The notes: generated from the letters alone by a model not told the origin. DNA of 64,000 bases from Helianthus annuus (GCF_002127325.2 NC_035448.2:118003426-118067425), one strand, 5' to 3'; counted from the first letter of the stretch, positions 42,701-54,542 are shown. Program-made: numbers and translations.

Positions 42701-43138
42701 TGGAATAGAATATTATTATGTCTGTTTTAATCAAGTTTTTGCTGATGTATTTTCGCAGGTTTTTGGGACATGTTTGACACCGAGGGCTACTCTCTTTGGT
42801 TTTGCACCTACAAATACAACGACGAGAACACTGTCTCGTTTGTTACCATGAACAAGGTTGGTGGATTCTTGCAGCGTATGGATCTTGCACGCAAATACGC
42901 ATTTGGAAAGATGTTGATCATTGGAAACGAGCCACCATTCAAGGTGAAGGGTTTGTGGTTGTTCCGTGGACAAGAGATCCCCAAGTTTGTAATGGACGAG
43001 TGCTACGACATGGAGCTCTATGAGTGGACCAAGGTTGACCTTTCAGACGAGGCACAGAAAGAACGCGTGAATCAGATGATCGAGGATGCAGAGCCTTTTG
43101 AGGGTGAAGCCCTTTTGGATGCCAAGTGCTTCAAGTAA
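39776..43138 (+). CDS. EF1G: Elongation factor 1B subunit gamma (eEF1B-gamma), 7 coding exons
   Basis: Coding exons are 39776-39784, 40863-41012, 41112-41172, 41265-41308, 41376-41477, 41592-42087 and 42759-43138. All are bounded by GT/AG and sum to 1242 nt (413 residues). It is the scaffold subunit of the eEF1B complex that recycles EF1A-GDP to EF1A-GTP in the cytosol. Domains: GST N-like (about 1-82), GST C-like (about 90-205), a Lys/Pro/Glu linker (214-255, e.g. KAEPKKEAPKPKEEAPK) and the conserved EF1G domain (256-413, ending GEALLDAKCFK). The first exon codes only Met-Ala-Leu, with the start in the context AGCAATGGC. Length matches the plant family. Intron 1 (1078 bp) carries tandem repeats, intron 6 carries a foldback element, and site II and telo-box motifs precede it. 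It appears fully functional. Confidence 0.95.
39837..40747 (+). repeat. Degenerate ~150-bp tandem repeats in intron 1 of EF1G
   Basis: Copies at about 39837-39967, 39968-40117, 40118-40270 and 40600-40747. The shared words are 'tttgtggagatt', 'attggagcttta', 'gatgctcatgtaacaa' and 'ctgaattagggttttgatgtg'. An unrelated 330-bp segment separates the last copy. The repeats occupy most of the long first intron. Confidence 0.75.
42312..42631. mobile_element. Foldback MITE in EF1G intron 6
   Basis: Ends TAAAGTACACGGATGGTC and its near-complement (two mismatches) enclose a 320-bp inverted repeat built on 'accatccatgtactt', 'gggaccaaa' and 'tttgtaacgcattt'. A degraded relative lies at 59398-59490. 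Confidence 0.7.
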
Positions 43139-43849
43139 TTTTGTTGGGTTTTTTTTTTTTCAAATGTGGTGTGTTTTAGAACGCTGTTTTGTGATGTTGT
43201 TCAACGTACTATAACTTATGCGGTTTTGGTTCTTTACGAGTAATACTTTCATCAAGTAAACAAAATCTATTTTTGATTATTGCTATTTTAGTTGTTAAAA
43301 TGTCTGGTGTGTATTGATGTCATGTGACAAGCTTACAGACTCAGGGTGGTGGGTGTTGTTTCTAAGAAGCCTAAGCGTCACATCATCTTTTTCATTATCA
43401 TGGTTGTCATTTTCCACAGTTGGACTTTCCACAACTTTAAAAGCAGGTTGCATCTTGTATTTAAGCATCTTTGAATTGAATGAAAAGTAAAAAAGAATTT
43501 AGTCGAATCGTTATCTCAGTTCTATCTAGCATCTCTCGTAATTTCTGGCCATTAGATTGCAAGCTCGGTTCATACTAGATGAAAATGACAAAAAAAAAAA
43601 AAAAAAAATCGTTTTTTGATGAAATAGACAAATATGACGAAACCTCAGGGGCGATTTTAGCAATTTACTCTAATTTATGTTTGCAGTATTCAACTTTAAA
43701 TGCAGCCTGTTTTTATTAAGATATTTTAAATTTTGGTATAACATATATGTTAAAATTTATGTTTACTTAACAATCCAGTTCATGTTATGCTATTGAGTTG
43801 GGTAAAATAAGCCATACGGTATCAGATTGTATGAAAATAATCTAGTAGT
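43139..43849 (+). other. EF1G 3' UTR and downstream spacer
   Basis: A T-rich 3' UTR follows the stop. AATAATAC near 43240 is a possible poly(A) signal. About 43370-43480 is open on the minus strand for some 45 codons (LKYKMQPAFKVVESPTVEN) and may belong to the debris at 43850-44600. A poly(A) run lies at 43590-43608. Confidence 0.4.
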
Positions 43850-44600
43850 AACATACCGCGTATTCACGTTAGGACTGTTCGTTCGTCTCCTGTAGCAGCA
43901 GATAGTCTTGGAAAGTAAGAGAAAAAGTTGCTGCCTGTAAAATGATCAAAAAGTTAGCAAACAAACATAAAAAAATGTTAATTTTTTAGCTAGCAAACAA
44001 AACAAGTGTAAACATAAAGAACATATAAACAACGGCTTAGTAATTTACTTTTCATCCATATAAACATAAAGATTCAAGTCCTGCACGAGGTGTCTCACAT
44101 CAATAATATCGTACTCTTCCGAATTCATCAACCTCAATGTTCACATCTTTCTTATGGTCGAGCGTGGGGTTGATACTTAGTTTAAGCCAGTAGAATATCT
44201 CTCTACCAAAGTGGATTGAGCTATAATACAGATTTAAGACTTGTTAACCTTTTTAATACACTTTAGGTGACTTTTGACCAATTTAACATATTTCTTTATA
44301 GCTTAGCTAAACAATATGACTGACTCGTTATCAATAAAATTGACCCGTGGGTCAAAGTTGCCATATCTATAACAATATGATGTTCATAACGTACAATAAC
44401 TATCAATTAGGAGGGGTGTGTGTTATCAAAGCAAGCAATGCATCAGGCTCTAGGAGGTCTGTTATCTTCTCAGTAAGACCGCTGTTGATGGTCTCATCAT
44501 TATCGAGCTGTAAGACATTTGCTGCCTTCACATCTGTTGATGATTTTATCAGGTATAGGGATGTATTCACAACTCGTTTCAACATTTTTATCATCTAAAT
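43850..44600 (-). pseudogene. Unrecognised gene debris, minus strand, at least three exon-like pieces
   Basis: Three coding-like pieces read leftwards. The piece at 44403-44594 gives SSTDVKAANVLQLDNDETINSGLTEKITDLLEPDALLAL. About 44045-44225 gives SSIHFGREIFYWLKLSINPTLDHKKDVNIEVDEFGRVRYY, then, after a one-base frame change, DVRHLVQDLNLYVYMDEK. About 43870-43935 gives AATFSLTFQDYLLLQETNEQS after a clean CATTTTACAG acceptor. Codon-like composition and the acceptor suggest a former gene. The frameshift and lack of clear donors suggest it is broken. I cannot name the family. It lies between, and is independent of, EF1G and RABD1. Confidence 0.35.
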
Positions 44601-44779
44601 GATCAATAATGAATATCGACATGCATTCTAAAGAAAGGCAATGATGAATATTTCTTTTTACTGTATTTTGTAGAAATCCATAAAGGGGAACAATGTAAGA
44701 AAGATAACACCGAATGTATAATGACTGAGATCACTAGCTTGTTTAAAATTAAATGCAAACACAAGACGGGTATTAACTA

Positions 44780-46578
44780 TTAACCACAACAATTGCTCTT
44801 TTGCTCAATTGGTTGCCCTTTGATTTGCACTGTGCGTCCTGACTTCTTGTCGCTCATTGGCTGGTGACCCATTCTGTAAATTCCAAAAATCAAAATAACT
44901 ATTAGTAAAACAAGTAACCGACCTCAAATTTTGACCGTCTTACTTTTTCTTGATCGCAGCAGCCATCGTCAAGAAAGCTTGTTCCACATTTACAGAGTCT
45001 TTTGCGCTGGTCTCAAGGAAAGGGATCCCGAGCTCATCTGCAAATTCCTGCAGGTAAATATAAATGGTAACTTTCGCTATAAGTATGGGAGTCGATATAG
45101 ATGTAGTATACAGTATACCTTAGCTGTTTGTGTGTCGACGACCTTGTTCTCAACTAGATCACATTTGTTTCCCACAAGAAGCTTGCAGACCGATTCATTT
45201 GCGTACCTATCGATTTCACTCAGCCATTGCTTCACGTTGTTAAAGCTCTCCATCTCAGTGACATCATACACAATCTGTAACCATATTACCGTCCCTCTCT
45301 CTCACTATCATTGTTCCATAGACATGATCACCCAAAACCGATTGAAAAACACCTCAAATTAAAAAAAAAAGGTCTTACAATTATTCCATGTGCTCCTCTG
45401 TAGTAACTGCTGGTTATCGTACGAAACCGCTCCTGGCCAGCAGTATCCCACTGCAACAACATCAAATTGCCAAAGCGAATTCAATCAAACACAAACCATT
45501 TAGAATCAATACAGCAGTGATAAATTAAATCCTAGCATCTGTTATCTGCACTCACAATCTGCAGCTTCATCGTCTTCCCATCCTGCTCCGCTGTTCTAAT
45601 TTTCTAAAACATAAAAAAAAAAGTATTAGCACGTTCGGAAACGCTAAACATAAACCATATGCAGAGAAAAAGAAGACTCACAAAATCAACTCCTATGGTG
45701 CTTATGTAACTATCCACATAAGAATCATCCTGAAAGTAAAAGATATTGGATTGTGGATGAGGAAATGATGATGATGATGATGATCTGGGCCGGACCGGGT
45801 CAAGGGGTCAGTAGGCGACTGCGCCCGACCCCCCGAACTTTTTCGTTCAGTAGTGTTCGGTATGTAGTTTTTGTATAGAATTTTTTAGGTATATACGTTT
45901 TCGATCCCCTGGTTTTATAATTTTTTAGGTATATACGTTTTCGACCCCTGCTTAGAAATCTGAATCTTCGCCACTGCCCATGTTCACGAGGGACTACATT
46001 TTTTTTTTAAATATATGTTGCATGTAAAGAGACTTTAGAATTAGTTTAGATTTATAAAACGATTGACTCGCTAGCTCACCGGTATGCCCTTGTCTCTTTA
46101 AAACTTAAGACCTTTTGTTTTATACAAATTTCAACTATCAAGTAGTGGGATACTTGCCAAGATGCGGCGAGGTTTCGTTCGGTATCCGGTTCAGTTCATT
46201 ACTGTATCGGCACTCGTTATAGCAACCGAAAAAAACCCAAAAAATGAAGTCGTGATAGGCCTAAAGGGATATCGACGTACGACACGTTGTTTTACATTGA
46301 TCGAAAACCATAAAAATGGATGCCGGTACTTGTTCCAATAATACGGATACCAGTACCAACTTTGTTAAGTGGAAGTTGGTTGATGATAGATGAGAAATGG
46401 ATTGAAATACGTACAGAAAATCGGAGAAGAAGGCATGATTTTCCGACGGAAGAGTCTCCGATAAGGAGGAGTTTAAAGAGATAATCGCTGCAACAAAACG
46501 GAAAAAGGATATTAAACAGAGATTGAAAAATGGGGAGTCATCGGAGGGAGAAAGATAAACTCACTATTCGTTGGTCAT
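44780..46578 (-). CDS. RABD1: Rab GTPase, RABD1 (Rab1) type, 8 exons
   Basis: Exons in order of translation: 46565-46578, 46415-46487, 45682-45729, 45556-45603, 45379-45450, 45119-45274, 44944-45047 and 44780-44873. All borders are GT/AG, phases are consistent, and the total of 609 nt encodes 202 residues. It should act as a membrane switch in ER-to-Golgi traffic. Motifs: P-loop GDSSVGKS (15-22), switch I with T40 in [16 protein letters not shown] (62-68), NKCD (121-124), ETSAK (149-153) and C-terminal CCG (C200, C201) for double prenylation. The stretch [26 protein letters not shown] is characteristic of RABD1. The start [16 protein letters not shown] matches the family. Intron 2 (685 bp) contains repeat-like sequence. 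A hAT-type element lies about 500 bp upstream of the start codon. No defect is seen. Confidence 0.95.
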
Positions 46579-47081
46579 GCCGTTTAATGATTGGATTGAG
46601 TGAGGTTGGTTGGTTTCTGGTTTTCTGTGTCTACAAATACTCCAATAGCAGCAATTCAAAGCAAATGTGAGAGCATGCTCACCCACGACTTCAACACTAC
46701 TAATTTTTAAGAGTTTTTATATTTATATAGGTGGGAAATCATAAAAATATCATTTCTATGATTATCTCCTCTTTCTATAAAGGAGAGTATTCGCTGATAG
46801 ATGAAGTGCTTACGTCTCGATCCTTCAAACACGCCAACAACAATGCATTTCTTATGTTATTTTTACATCACTTCATCTTTATGTATTTCTTATGTCATTT
46901 TTACATAACTTCATTTTATTAAATAATTTTCTTTTTATAATTTCATTTAACAAATTTAAGCTAAATCTTTTAAAACGTGTTTCTAATCATTTTGGCTCCA
47001 TGTTTTTCTACTTTTTAAATTTGAAATGAACATTTGGATAGATCATTTAAACACTTAAAAACCCTAAAACACCGCTTCAAC
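46579..47081 (-). promoter_or_regulatory. Upstream region of RABD1
   Basis: Contains the 5' UTR and presumably the promoter of the minus-strand gene. I see no clear TATA box. No other gene is supported; the 63-codon plus-strand frame at 46731 is low-complexity. Confidence 0.35.
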
Positions 47082-47764
47082 TAGGGATGGCAATGGGTCG
47101 GGTTCGGGTCGGGCATTGGTAATCTCATACACATACCCGCTTATAAAATCGTGTCCCATACCCGACCCAATACCCGTCGGGTATTTGTCGGGTAATTAAC
47201 TGTCGGGTATCGGGTATACCCATTAATTTGTTAAAATATTTACGTTGGGGTTTCCAAATACATTTTTTTACAATTATAATTATTATTTATTTAATTTATA
47301 CAACAACTATTATAAATTAAAAACGTACATTACATAATATAAGTTTTATCATAAATTTATAATAACTTTATAATACTTATATGACTTAATACACTTATAT
47401 GTATATACTTCACAACATACAAAATATAAATACTATTATCAAATACATATACTAAAAGAAAATTTATTTTTTCACATTATGAACATACTAAAATAAATCA
47501 GTAATAGACAAGGGTTAATGGAAAATAAAAATATAAATTAAAAAATCCAGGTATATGATCGGGTATGTAGTTACGGTAAACGGGTATGTGGTTTCGGATA
47601 AACGAGTCTGGTATCACCTAATCCCATACCCGACCCATACCCGTGAAAATTTTTAAAACTAATCCCATACCCGACCCATTACCCGTCGGGTATCGGGTTT
47701 AGCCGTCCCATTTGTGTCGGGTTTTGGGTATACCCGTCGGGCTCGGGTATTTTTGTCATCCCTA
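47082..47764. mobile_element. Non-autonomous hAT-type element with 8-bp target duplication
   Basis: Ends TAGGGATGGCAA and TTGTCATCCCTA are inverted matches. Identical GCTTCAAC flanks at 47074-47081 and 47765-47772 give the 8-bp duplication diagnostic of hAT transposons. The 683-bp body is AT-rich between GGGTCGGGT/ACCCGACCC-rich ends, with no transposase. Confidence 0.9.
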
Positions 47765-47944
47765 GCTTCAACCTCTAATTTCAAAATTCAAACCCTTCTT
47801 TCTCTCAGCTTCTTCTCTCATCATTGTTCTTTCATTCACGAGTGGGGTGGGTGAATCGAAGATATCAATTAGAAGGAAGATGACGCTGGATGTTAAATTG
47901 AAGGTTCGTTCTTTCATTCCAGGTATAAATTGTAAACGTGTTTG

Positions 47945-50900
47945 TGTCACACCCTGGCTTTGCGGAAGCGTGGGTTTATTTGGTGTGACTTCTTAATACC
48001 ATAGCTTAATCACAACAAGCTATATGAAAGTAAAACCATGCAGATCATCCATTGATTTAAGTTTTAGAATAAAAGTACCACAATATTGTCTTAGAGCGTT
48101 GACACATGCAACGGAAATTACAACCTAATAATAAAAACATTGTTCAGATGACATAACCACAAACATAAAACAGACGCAATTTAAGAACTGTGACTCGTCC
48201 ATGTAAAAGCCACAACCCCTAAACTTGGATGATCCCATAACTCTAACGCAACGTGAAAACATAGCATACCGTGCCAGATCCTTAGTTCCCTGAAATACAT
48301 GTAAGTTGGAAAAATCAACAAAAATGTTGAGCGAGTTCATGTGTAGTGAGTATGTAAAACCTTTGTAAGTATAAAAATCCCTGGTATGTAGCAAATAACG
48401 AAATAAAGAGATCACCAATGGTTTGCAAGGCCATTGATATGTGTGAAGTGCAGTAGGAAGACTCAAACCTAGCAGATTTTTGCGTCGGGCACCAAGTCAC
48501 CCCGAGGTCCGTACTGTTGGGCCTGGGGCTGGGCTCGCTACACCCAGATAGATCTACCGCTATTGTCCCTCGGTCCTACAATGAGGATTAATGGCCTCCA
48601 GTTCCCGCCTACCCACTCACATGATCTAAGTAGTAACCCTCCTTACGCTAACCATACCATGTGTAAAAGTACTCATAATCATAGTAACATGTATTTCACC
48701 CCCGCAGTTTAAAACTGAAAACAGTTAAGAGAAAAGGGGGACATGAACTCACCGTAGTGCGCTCTAACTAGTAATCTCCCAGTCAACCTGCTGTGCGACG
48801 ACCTACACGTACTAACTTCTATTAGACGGACGACCGTGCCTTAGCTTAAGGTTTAAGTTTTTTTGGGAAATAGTTAGACAACTATTTCGTGTTTTACACT
48901 TAGTAATTATGTATTAATTATATTCCTTCCCAAGGATGGGGGCTTTAATACATGTGTGTTTATATAATGTCAAGACTTCATTATTAAGTCACACTTAATA
49001 AAATATGCTTTAATTCATTCGTCCAAAACATTCTATCTACAAAATATAGATATTTTTCCCAAAAATATTATATTTTATTCCATATAATTTTTCCCAAAAT
49101 AATACTTTTATCAAAATACGCATCAAAAGTATTTTCTGAAAATACGTAAGTTACATTTAAAGTTCGGATGGTAATAATGATACCGGTGTAACTTAAATTT
49201 TTATTGTGAGGGTGTTAGTATTATTTTGGAGTCGTTATTATTCAGTATATTCCAGTAATATTATTTTTACTCTAAAAATAATATTTACGTAGTTCACAAA
49301 ATAATCATGAAATTCACACAAGTGTTACTATGAAAAATATATACTAGATATATATTTAACAAGTCTTATTTATGAAAATCCCACCTCCGACACTTGGTTA
49401 ATTTGTAATAAAAATCATGGCGAAATTTTATTTGGAAAGCAAGTTAAAAATATGTTCATAACACTTGTTGTAAAAATATTTCCAAGTGTTATATTTCTGG
49501 AAAAATTTCGCCAGAGTTTCCTCTGTAACTGGAGGTGGCCACGCTTTCTAGCGTATCATTTTCTTTTCAAAATTCAATCAACAATTTTCCCAACATCAAC
49601 AAACAATATTCAAACATTAAAGTAGTCAAAAATATACGTAAATCGCAACGACATGAACTTGTAGGTTATGTAAAAGTATGTAGTAACCTTTCAATATTTT
49701 TAGTAGATCTTTTTACCTTTAAAAATGAAATCGGTTCCTTGGAAGCTTTATTTTTAAAGAAAATGCAAGTTTACAACTTTTAGTCCAAAGATTACGAAAA
49801 TATTTCTTTGTTAAAACTTTTGTCACACAAGTGTCTACACACTTGTTTGTTCATAAAAATGTCTTTCTTGCAAGAAAGATCCAACTTTTAAGCATGGTTT
49901 CATTTTACGCTTGGTTCTTCGAAAATACCACTTGTAGATCCTTGGATCTACTAGTTTAGAACTCCATTTTACAAGAAAAACTATTTTCACACAAGTTCAT
50001 GTTCATAAGTAGTAGAGTTCATCATCTAATCATTTTCACACTTTAACATAACACTAGTTCATGTTTCATGAACATGACCTAGCCCGGTTAGATGACGATC
50101 CGAACTACTACTAGCTTCAAACAACATAAAATAATCATAACAAAACAAGTTTCATAGGTTTTACACCACTAGATTCTCTTTATCCACTTTGTTTGTCATT
50201 CTTACAAGACTTTAAACTTTGTTTTCGCATGTTCATGATTTTTATCCGATAAACTCCTTATTAACCACTTCAAATATGAACAAGAGGGTGATTAGAATCA
50301 CTTACAACTAGCTCAAGGCTAGGGAAGAATCTAGGCGAAAAATAGGTGGATAATAGCGTCGTAAAGAGGTCCTTGTGATTCCGTAAGCACCGGGCTTCCT
50401 TGTATGAACTCTAGCTCCTTGGATTGTGTGTGGTTGAACAAGATCAAAATCGAAAGGTGATGATGGGTGTGGGTTGGCTCTCGGCCGAGAGTATCAAGAG
50501 AGGGAGAGAGATGAGCAATTTTTGTTGTGTGGTTTATGAGAAGTGAGGTGATCCTATGGTTCCTTTTATAAACCATTCATATCTATTAACCCTTATACAA
50601 CATGTAGCCAAGATTTTAGACAAGCATGAATAAAATATTCAAAGTGTAAGGGTTTGTCCCACATGGGGAAAACCGATCGGTTGTAATGGGGGGTCATGGT
50701 TTGGTTCTAACTAGCTAGTTAGTTACTAGTTAAGTTTAGTTAGGAGGTTTATTTAGTGTATTATGTGTGTAGTAATTTATAACGGGTGTTAGGGTATTCG
50801 GGGACCCTAACTGGCTCAGAAAAAGAACAGTGTCACTGAAAATATTTTTATGTTCTGGGTAAAGTCCGGTTGTTCGGTTGGATACTGATCCGTTAAAGTG

Positions 50901-51435
50901 TCAAACAAAGCTTTAAAGTGTCTTTATTATTATTTTTAGTGACACAAAGAATTCCCGACACTTTGGAAAGTGTCTAGTATTATTTTCCCATGTTTTTGCA
51001 CTTTACTAGTTAGCTTAAATGCTGAATTTTTTTATTAAAGTGCAGAATTTTGTGTTTAGATCATATTTTTGGCACATCCGGTCACTATAACTTATACCTA
51101 GTGACGCAGTTCTACAATCCTCACTTCCCTACACTCTCTACAGGTGTAGTAAACTATTCCCAGCTCATACTGGCCTTAGAGGCAGTGTCTACCTGGTGCT
51201 GGCTATGTCAGCGCGTTTACTGGGTTATCCGTTCATTGTGCTACTGTGCTTTTGTGCATCAAGTTTGTCTGTTTGTAAATAATGGAGTGACAGTTAATAA
51301 AGTATGATGCATGGTTATGTATATATCAGAAATCATGTAGCAGTTTATTCACAACTGTAAGCAAGCACAGTAATTAAGCATCAATTAAATATTAATTAAT
51401 TTGTACGGATACCTAGTTTGGTGAGGGTTGTCACA
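47945..51435 (-). repeat. Solo LTR (3491 bp) with perfect 5-bp target duplication
   Basis: Begins TGTCACACCC and ends GGTTGTCACA. GTTTG flanks both sides (47940-47944 and 51436-51440). No internal retrotransposon sequence remains, so LTR-LTR recombination removed it. A minus-strand TATA (TTTATAAAAGG) lies near 50560-50572. Downstream of it are several inverted repeats: 50032-50039/50088-50095, 50057-50063/50067-50073, 49934-49941/49944-49951, a perfect 18-bp palindrome at 49862-49879 and 49827-49834/49839-49846. Confidence 0.9.
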
Positions 51436-51440
51436 GTTTG

Positions 51441-52738
51441 TTTATCTATTTCATTGTGTGTGTAAAGGTATTCGATTGTGTTATTTTCTATTGCAGCTTC
51501 ACAAGTAGGTTAATTTTGACCTAAAGCTTTCTTATGTGACCGCTTCTCGACTTGGTGTTCTTCAACATGTTAATTTTACCTCAACTCATGTGCTCTATTT
51601 CGCGTTGATTGTTGACAGATGGTTTTACACTATGTATGCCAAGTGTTTGATGAAATGCCTTAATGATTTTGTTTGTTTTTCTGGTTGAATGCGTTGTTAT
51701 TTCATGGTTGAATGCCAAAGTGTATTTAGAAGTCGTCCAACCAGATTTTGTGGATGTTCAGATTTGTATTTATTTGCTCTATTTCCATTTCCCATGAATT
51801 TTCGAGTTGTATTTGTGGACTTGTGGTTTAATTAGAGAAATCGACAATGGGAGCGGCTGTAATTTTAAGGTTAAAGTTGTTTCGTTGCCTGAAAGATAAA
51901 CAAATGAGATTTTGAATTGTCTGGCTAATACAAGTTTGGTATTTTAATTTTAAGGGTAGTGGTAAATGATGGTGGTAGAGGTAGTGGTAGGTGGTGGTGG
52001 TTGGGAGAAAAAAGGGTGATGGTTTCTAGTTTGGATCTGATAGTGGTGGTGAGTGGGTTCATGTGCGGTGGTTGTTGAGAGAAAGGGTAGATTGGTGATG
52101 GGAACATTATAGTGGTTTCAAGTGGTGATGGTTTGAAGAGGAGAAGATTATAGGGTTAGGGTTGGGGAATTAGGGAAGATTGTGTTTATCTATTAATGAA
52201 CATTTTAAATTAAAACATGAAATGACCATAATACCCTTAAGTGGACAGACATAACTGAAAATTTTAACTTGGTTAGTGCTAAAGGACGAAAGGTATAATG
52301 CTTTTTCCAAATAAAAGATTATGACTGTAATTATTGAAGTTAAAGATTATTCATTGCAACCCTCTACAAATATAAAGGACCAAAAATGTAATTTACCCTA
52401 ATATTAATATTTTGCTTTTCTTAATAAGGGTTTTTTTTATCTTTTATTTAAATGGTTATATATATAGAAAAACTGAATAAATATGTAAAGCGACAAAACA
52501 GCCCCTAAGTTAACTGTGATTTTTTAATTGAGTTAGATGGATGGACTAAAATGACAAAAAAAAGGTCAAGAACCTAGAGGAGAAAAAAAAACTATTTAGA
52601 CTAAAGTAATATTTTGAGCCAAACCTTGATACTAAAATGACAATTTACGCTTTACTCTATTTTTTATTTTTGTTGTTCAAAAACATATACTACTAACCAT
52701 CATTTAACAAAAAAGGAAAGAAATTAAAGAAATAAAAA
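51441..52738. other. Non-coding DNA with a Mutator-like end
   Basis: No supported gene. 51950-52150 is a GGTGGT-rich low-complexity segment like the reverse complement of the interior of the element at 26459-28032. 52376-52400 reads like a Mutator-type terminus (AAAATGTAATTTACCC). The other end was not found. Confidence 0.4.
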
Positions 52739-53033
52739 GAGTAAGTTACGTTTTTGGCCCCTGTAGTTATATCACTTTTACTATATTAGTTCAAAATAAA
52801 ATTTTTTAACATATCTGCCCCCATGGTCTTTATAACTAACCATTTTGGCCCCTAAGTCTAGATATCATGGCCTCATGAGGGCCAAAATGGTTAGTTATAG
52901 AGACCATAGGGGCTAAAATGGTTAGACTTAGGGGCCAAAATAATTAGTTATAGAGACCATAGGGTAACAGTTCTTATTTTAGGCTAATATTGTAAAAATG
53001 ATATAATACATGGGTCAAAAACATAGTTTACTC
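52739..53033. mobile_element. Mutator-type MITE with perfect 9-bp target duplication
   Basis: A 295-bp foldback with ends GAGTAAGTTACGTTTTTGGCC and the near-complement ending GTTTACTC. It is flanked by identical AAATAAAAA (52730-52738 and 53034-53042). The terminal GAGTAAgTTAC relates it to the larger element at 26459-28032. Confidence 0.85.
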
Positions 53034-53079
53034 AAATAAAAATTATAAATATTTGATTTTGGTTGGTTGGCCTGATATG

Positions 53080-53126
53080 ATGCTGGAGACAGCCTGTCAG
53101 CAACAAAGTTCCACACTCTCTCTACC

Positions 53127-53164
<38 letters not shown>

Positions 53165-53200
53165 GGTTTCAGCTTCAGAGATCCAGAATCTCACTTCTCC
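53080..53200 (+). promoter_or_regulatory. Probable 5' UTR exon of the 7-TM gene, with CT repeat
   Basis: A (CT)n tract at 53128-53162 followed by CTTCTCCTG/GTAAGTTA at about 53200-53202, a strong splice donor. A plausible acceptor (CTAATGTAG) lies near 54343. This would place a 1.1-kb intron in the 5' UTR. Confidence 0.5.
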
Positions 53201-53998
53201 TGGTAAGTTATTTCATCATTCATCTCATTTTCTTTTCAATTTCACCATTTTTACAAACCTTCCTTCGTTGTTTCATCTTCGTAGTGTAAATTACCTGTTT
53301 CTCTGCATCATCTCCTCCAGTTTCAATTAATCTTATATCTGATCGATTTTGACTTTAACTTATGGTTATACTGAGTGAAAGCATTGTATTAGTTGCTTAA
53401 TTTGACATGCATTAAAAGTTATGTGTAATTATGGAGTTGAAGTTATTAGATGGATCTAGGGTATACAAGTTAGATTTACAGTCAATACTTGCTGTTTGTT
53501 GAAACTAACTTATATTTTTCTTCTTGTAGTCAGAGTTTGGTTAGAATCTCAAGTTACATTTTGCTTCAAACAGGATGGATTATTTGGAATAATCGAAAAT
53601 ATTAGGGCTAGAATGCAACTTTTATACCTACAGTTAAAATTTGCAATTCAGACATATCACATGTGATTAGAATTAGAGGTGTGAACAGGTTGCTTGTGAC
53701 CTACTTAGGATTGAATTGGTAAAAGCTAGAAATGAGCCGAGCTTAAACGACCTTTATCACGAGTCTCAAGCCTTATATAAAGCTCATTTTGTTGACGAGT
53801 ATATAAAGCTCACGCTTTGTGCAGTGTGTACCGGGACCGTTTAAACTTGCGATGAGTTGATTGAGTATTTAACTATGTAATGTAATGGTAATTGAAAGGC
53901 CAAATGTATGGTCTACTCCTTATAAAGCCAGCTCGCATTACCACCTGGAAACTTCTTTTTCAGACAAATGAGTTAAATATCCATTACATCGATCATGA

Positions 53999-54542
53999 TT
54001 ACTCATATATCGAAATTGTTCCTAGATAGTAATGTTCAAGGCAGTTCTCTGTGGCTGCATAGAGTGTGAGACCCGAGAGGTCTTCATATCCTATACCTTT
54101 TTCCTCAAAACCATTCCACATTATTTTTGATGTACGGATGGAAAGTGTATTAGCATAAAAGTTAATAGTAGGAACATCCCAAATCTGCTGCAAATTTTAT
54201 AACTAAAACGTAATATAGAGGAAGTAAGATGATTAATTGTCACCCCCGGGCATTTGAAATCCTGTTGTCTTTTAGCGTTCTTTTTGGCATGTCTTATATG
54301 TTATTGTGATTGTTTAACACGTTTATTTGTTTCCTAATGTAGGCAGTTTAGTTGGCTAGCTACTTGGAGACGTAATAATAGTCACTTACACTGAAATGTG
54401 GTTTTCTTGCACGACAAGTTATCATACAGAGTTCTTGATTACGGGCCATTGTAGTTTCAACAATTGCTAGTTCTTTGTTGTTCGGAAAGACGTCTCTTTT
54501 GTAACCGAAAATTGAAGTTACGGGGGGGCTTTTTTGTATCAT
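53999..54542 (-). pseudogene. Antisense gene-fragment pair inside the 5' UTR intron, unrecognised
   Basis: Two minus-strand segments look coded rather than random. 54360-54540 gives SIFGYKRDVFPNNKELAIVETTMARNQELCMITCRARKPHFSVSDYYYV, and 53999-54193 gives IWDVPTINFYANTLSIRTSKIMWNGFEEKGIGYEDLSGLTLYAATENCLEHYYLG. A gap of 166 bases could be an intron. I recognise neither. They may be captured exons, or the chance complement of conserved UTR sequence. Confidence 0.3.
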
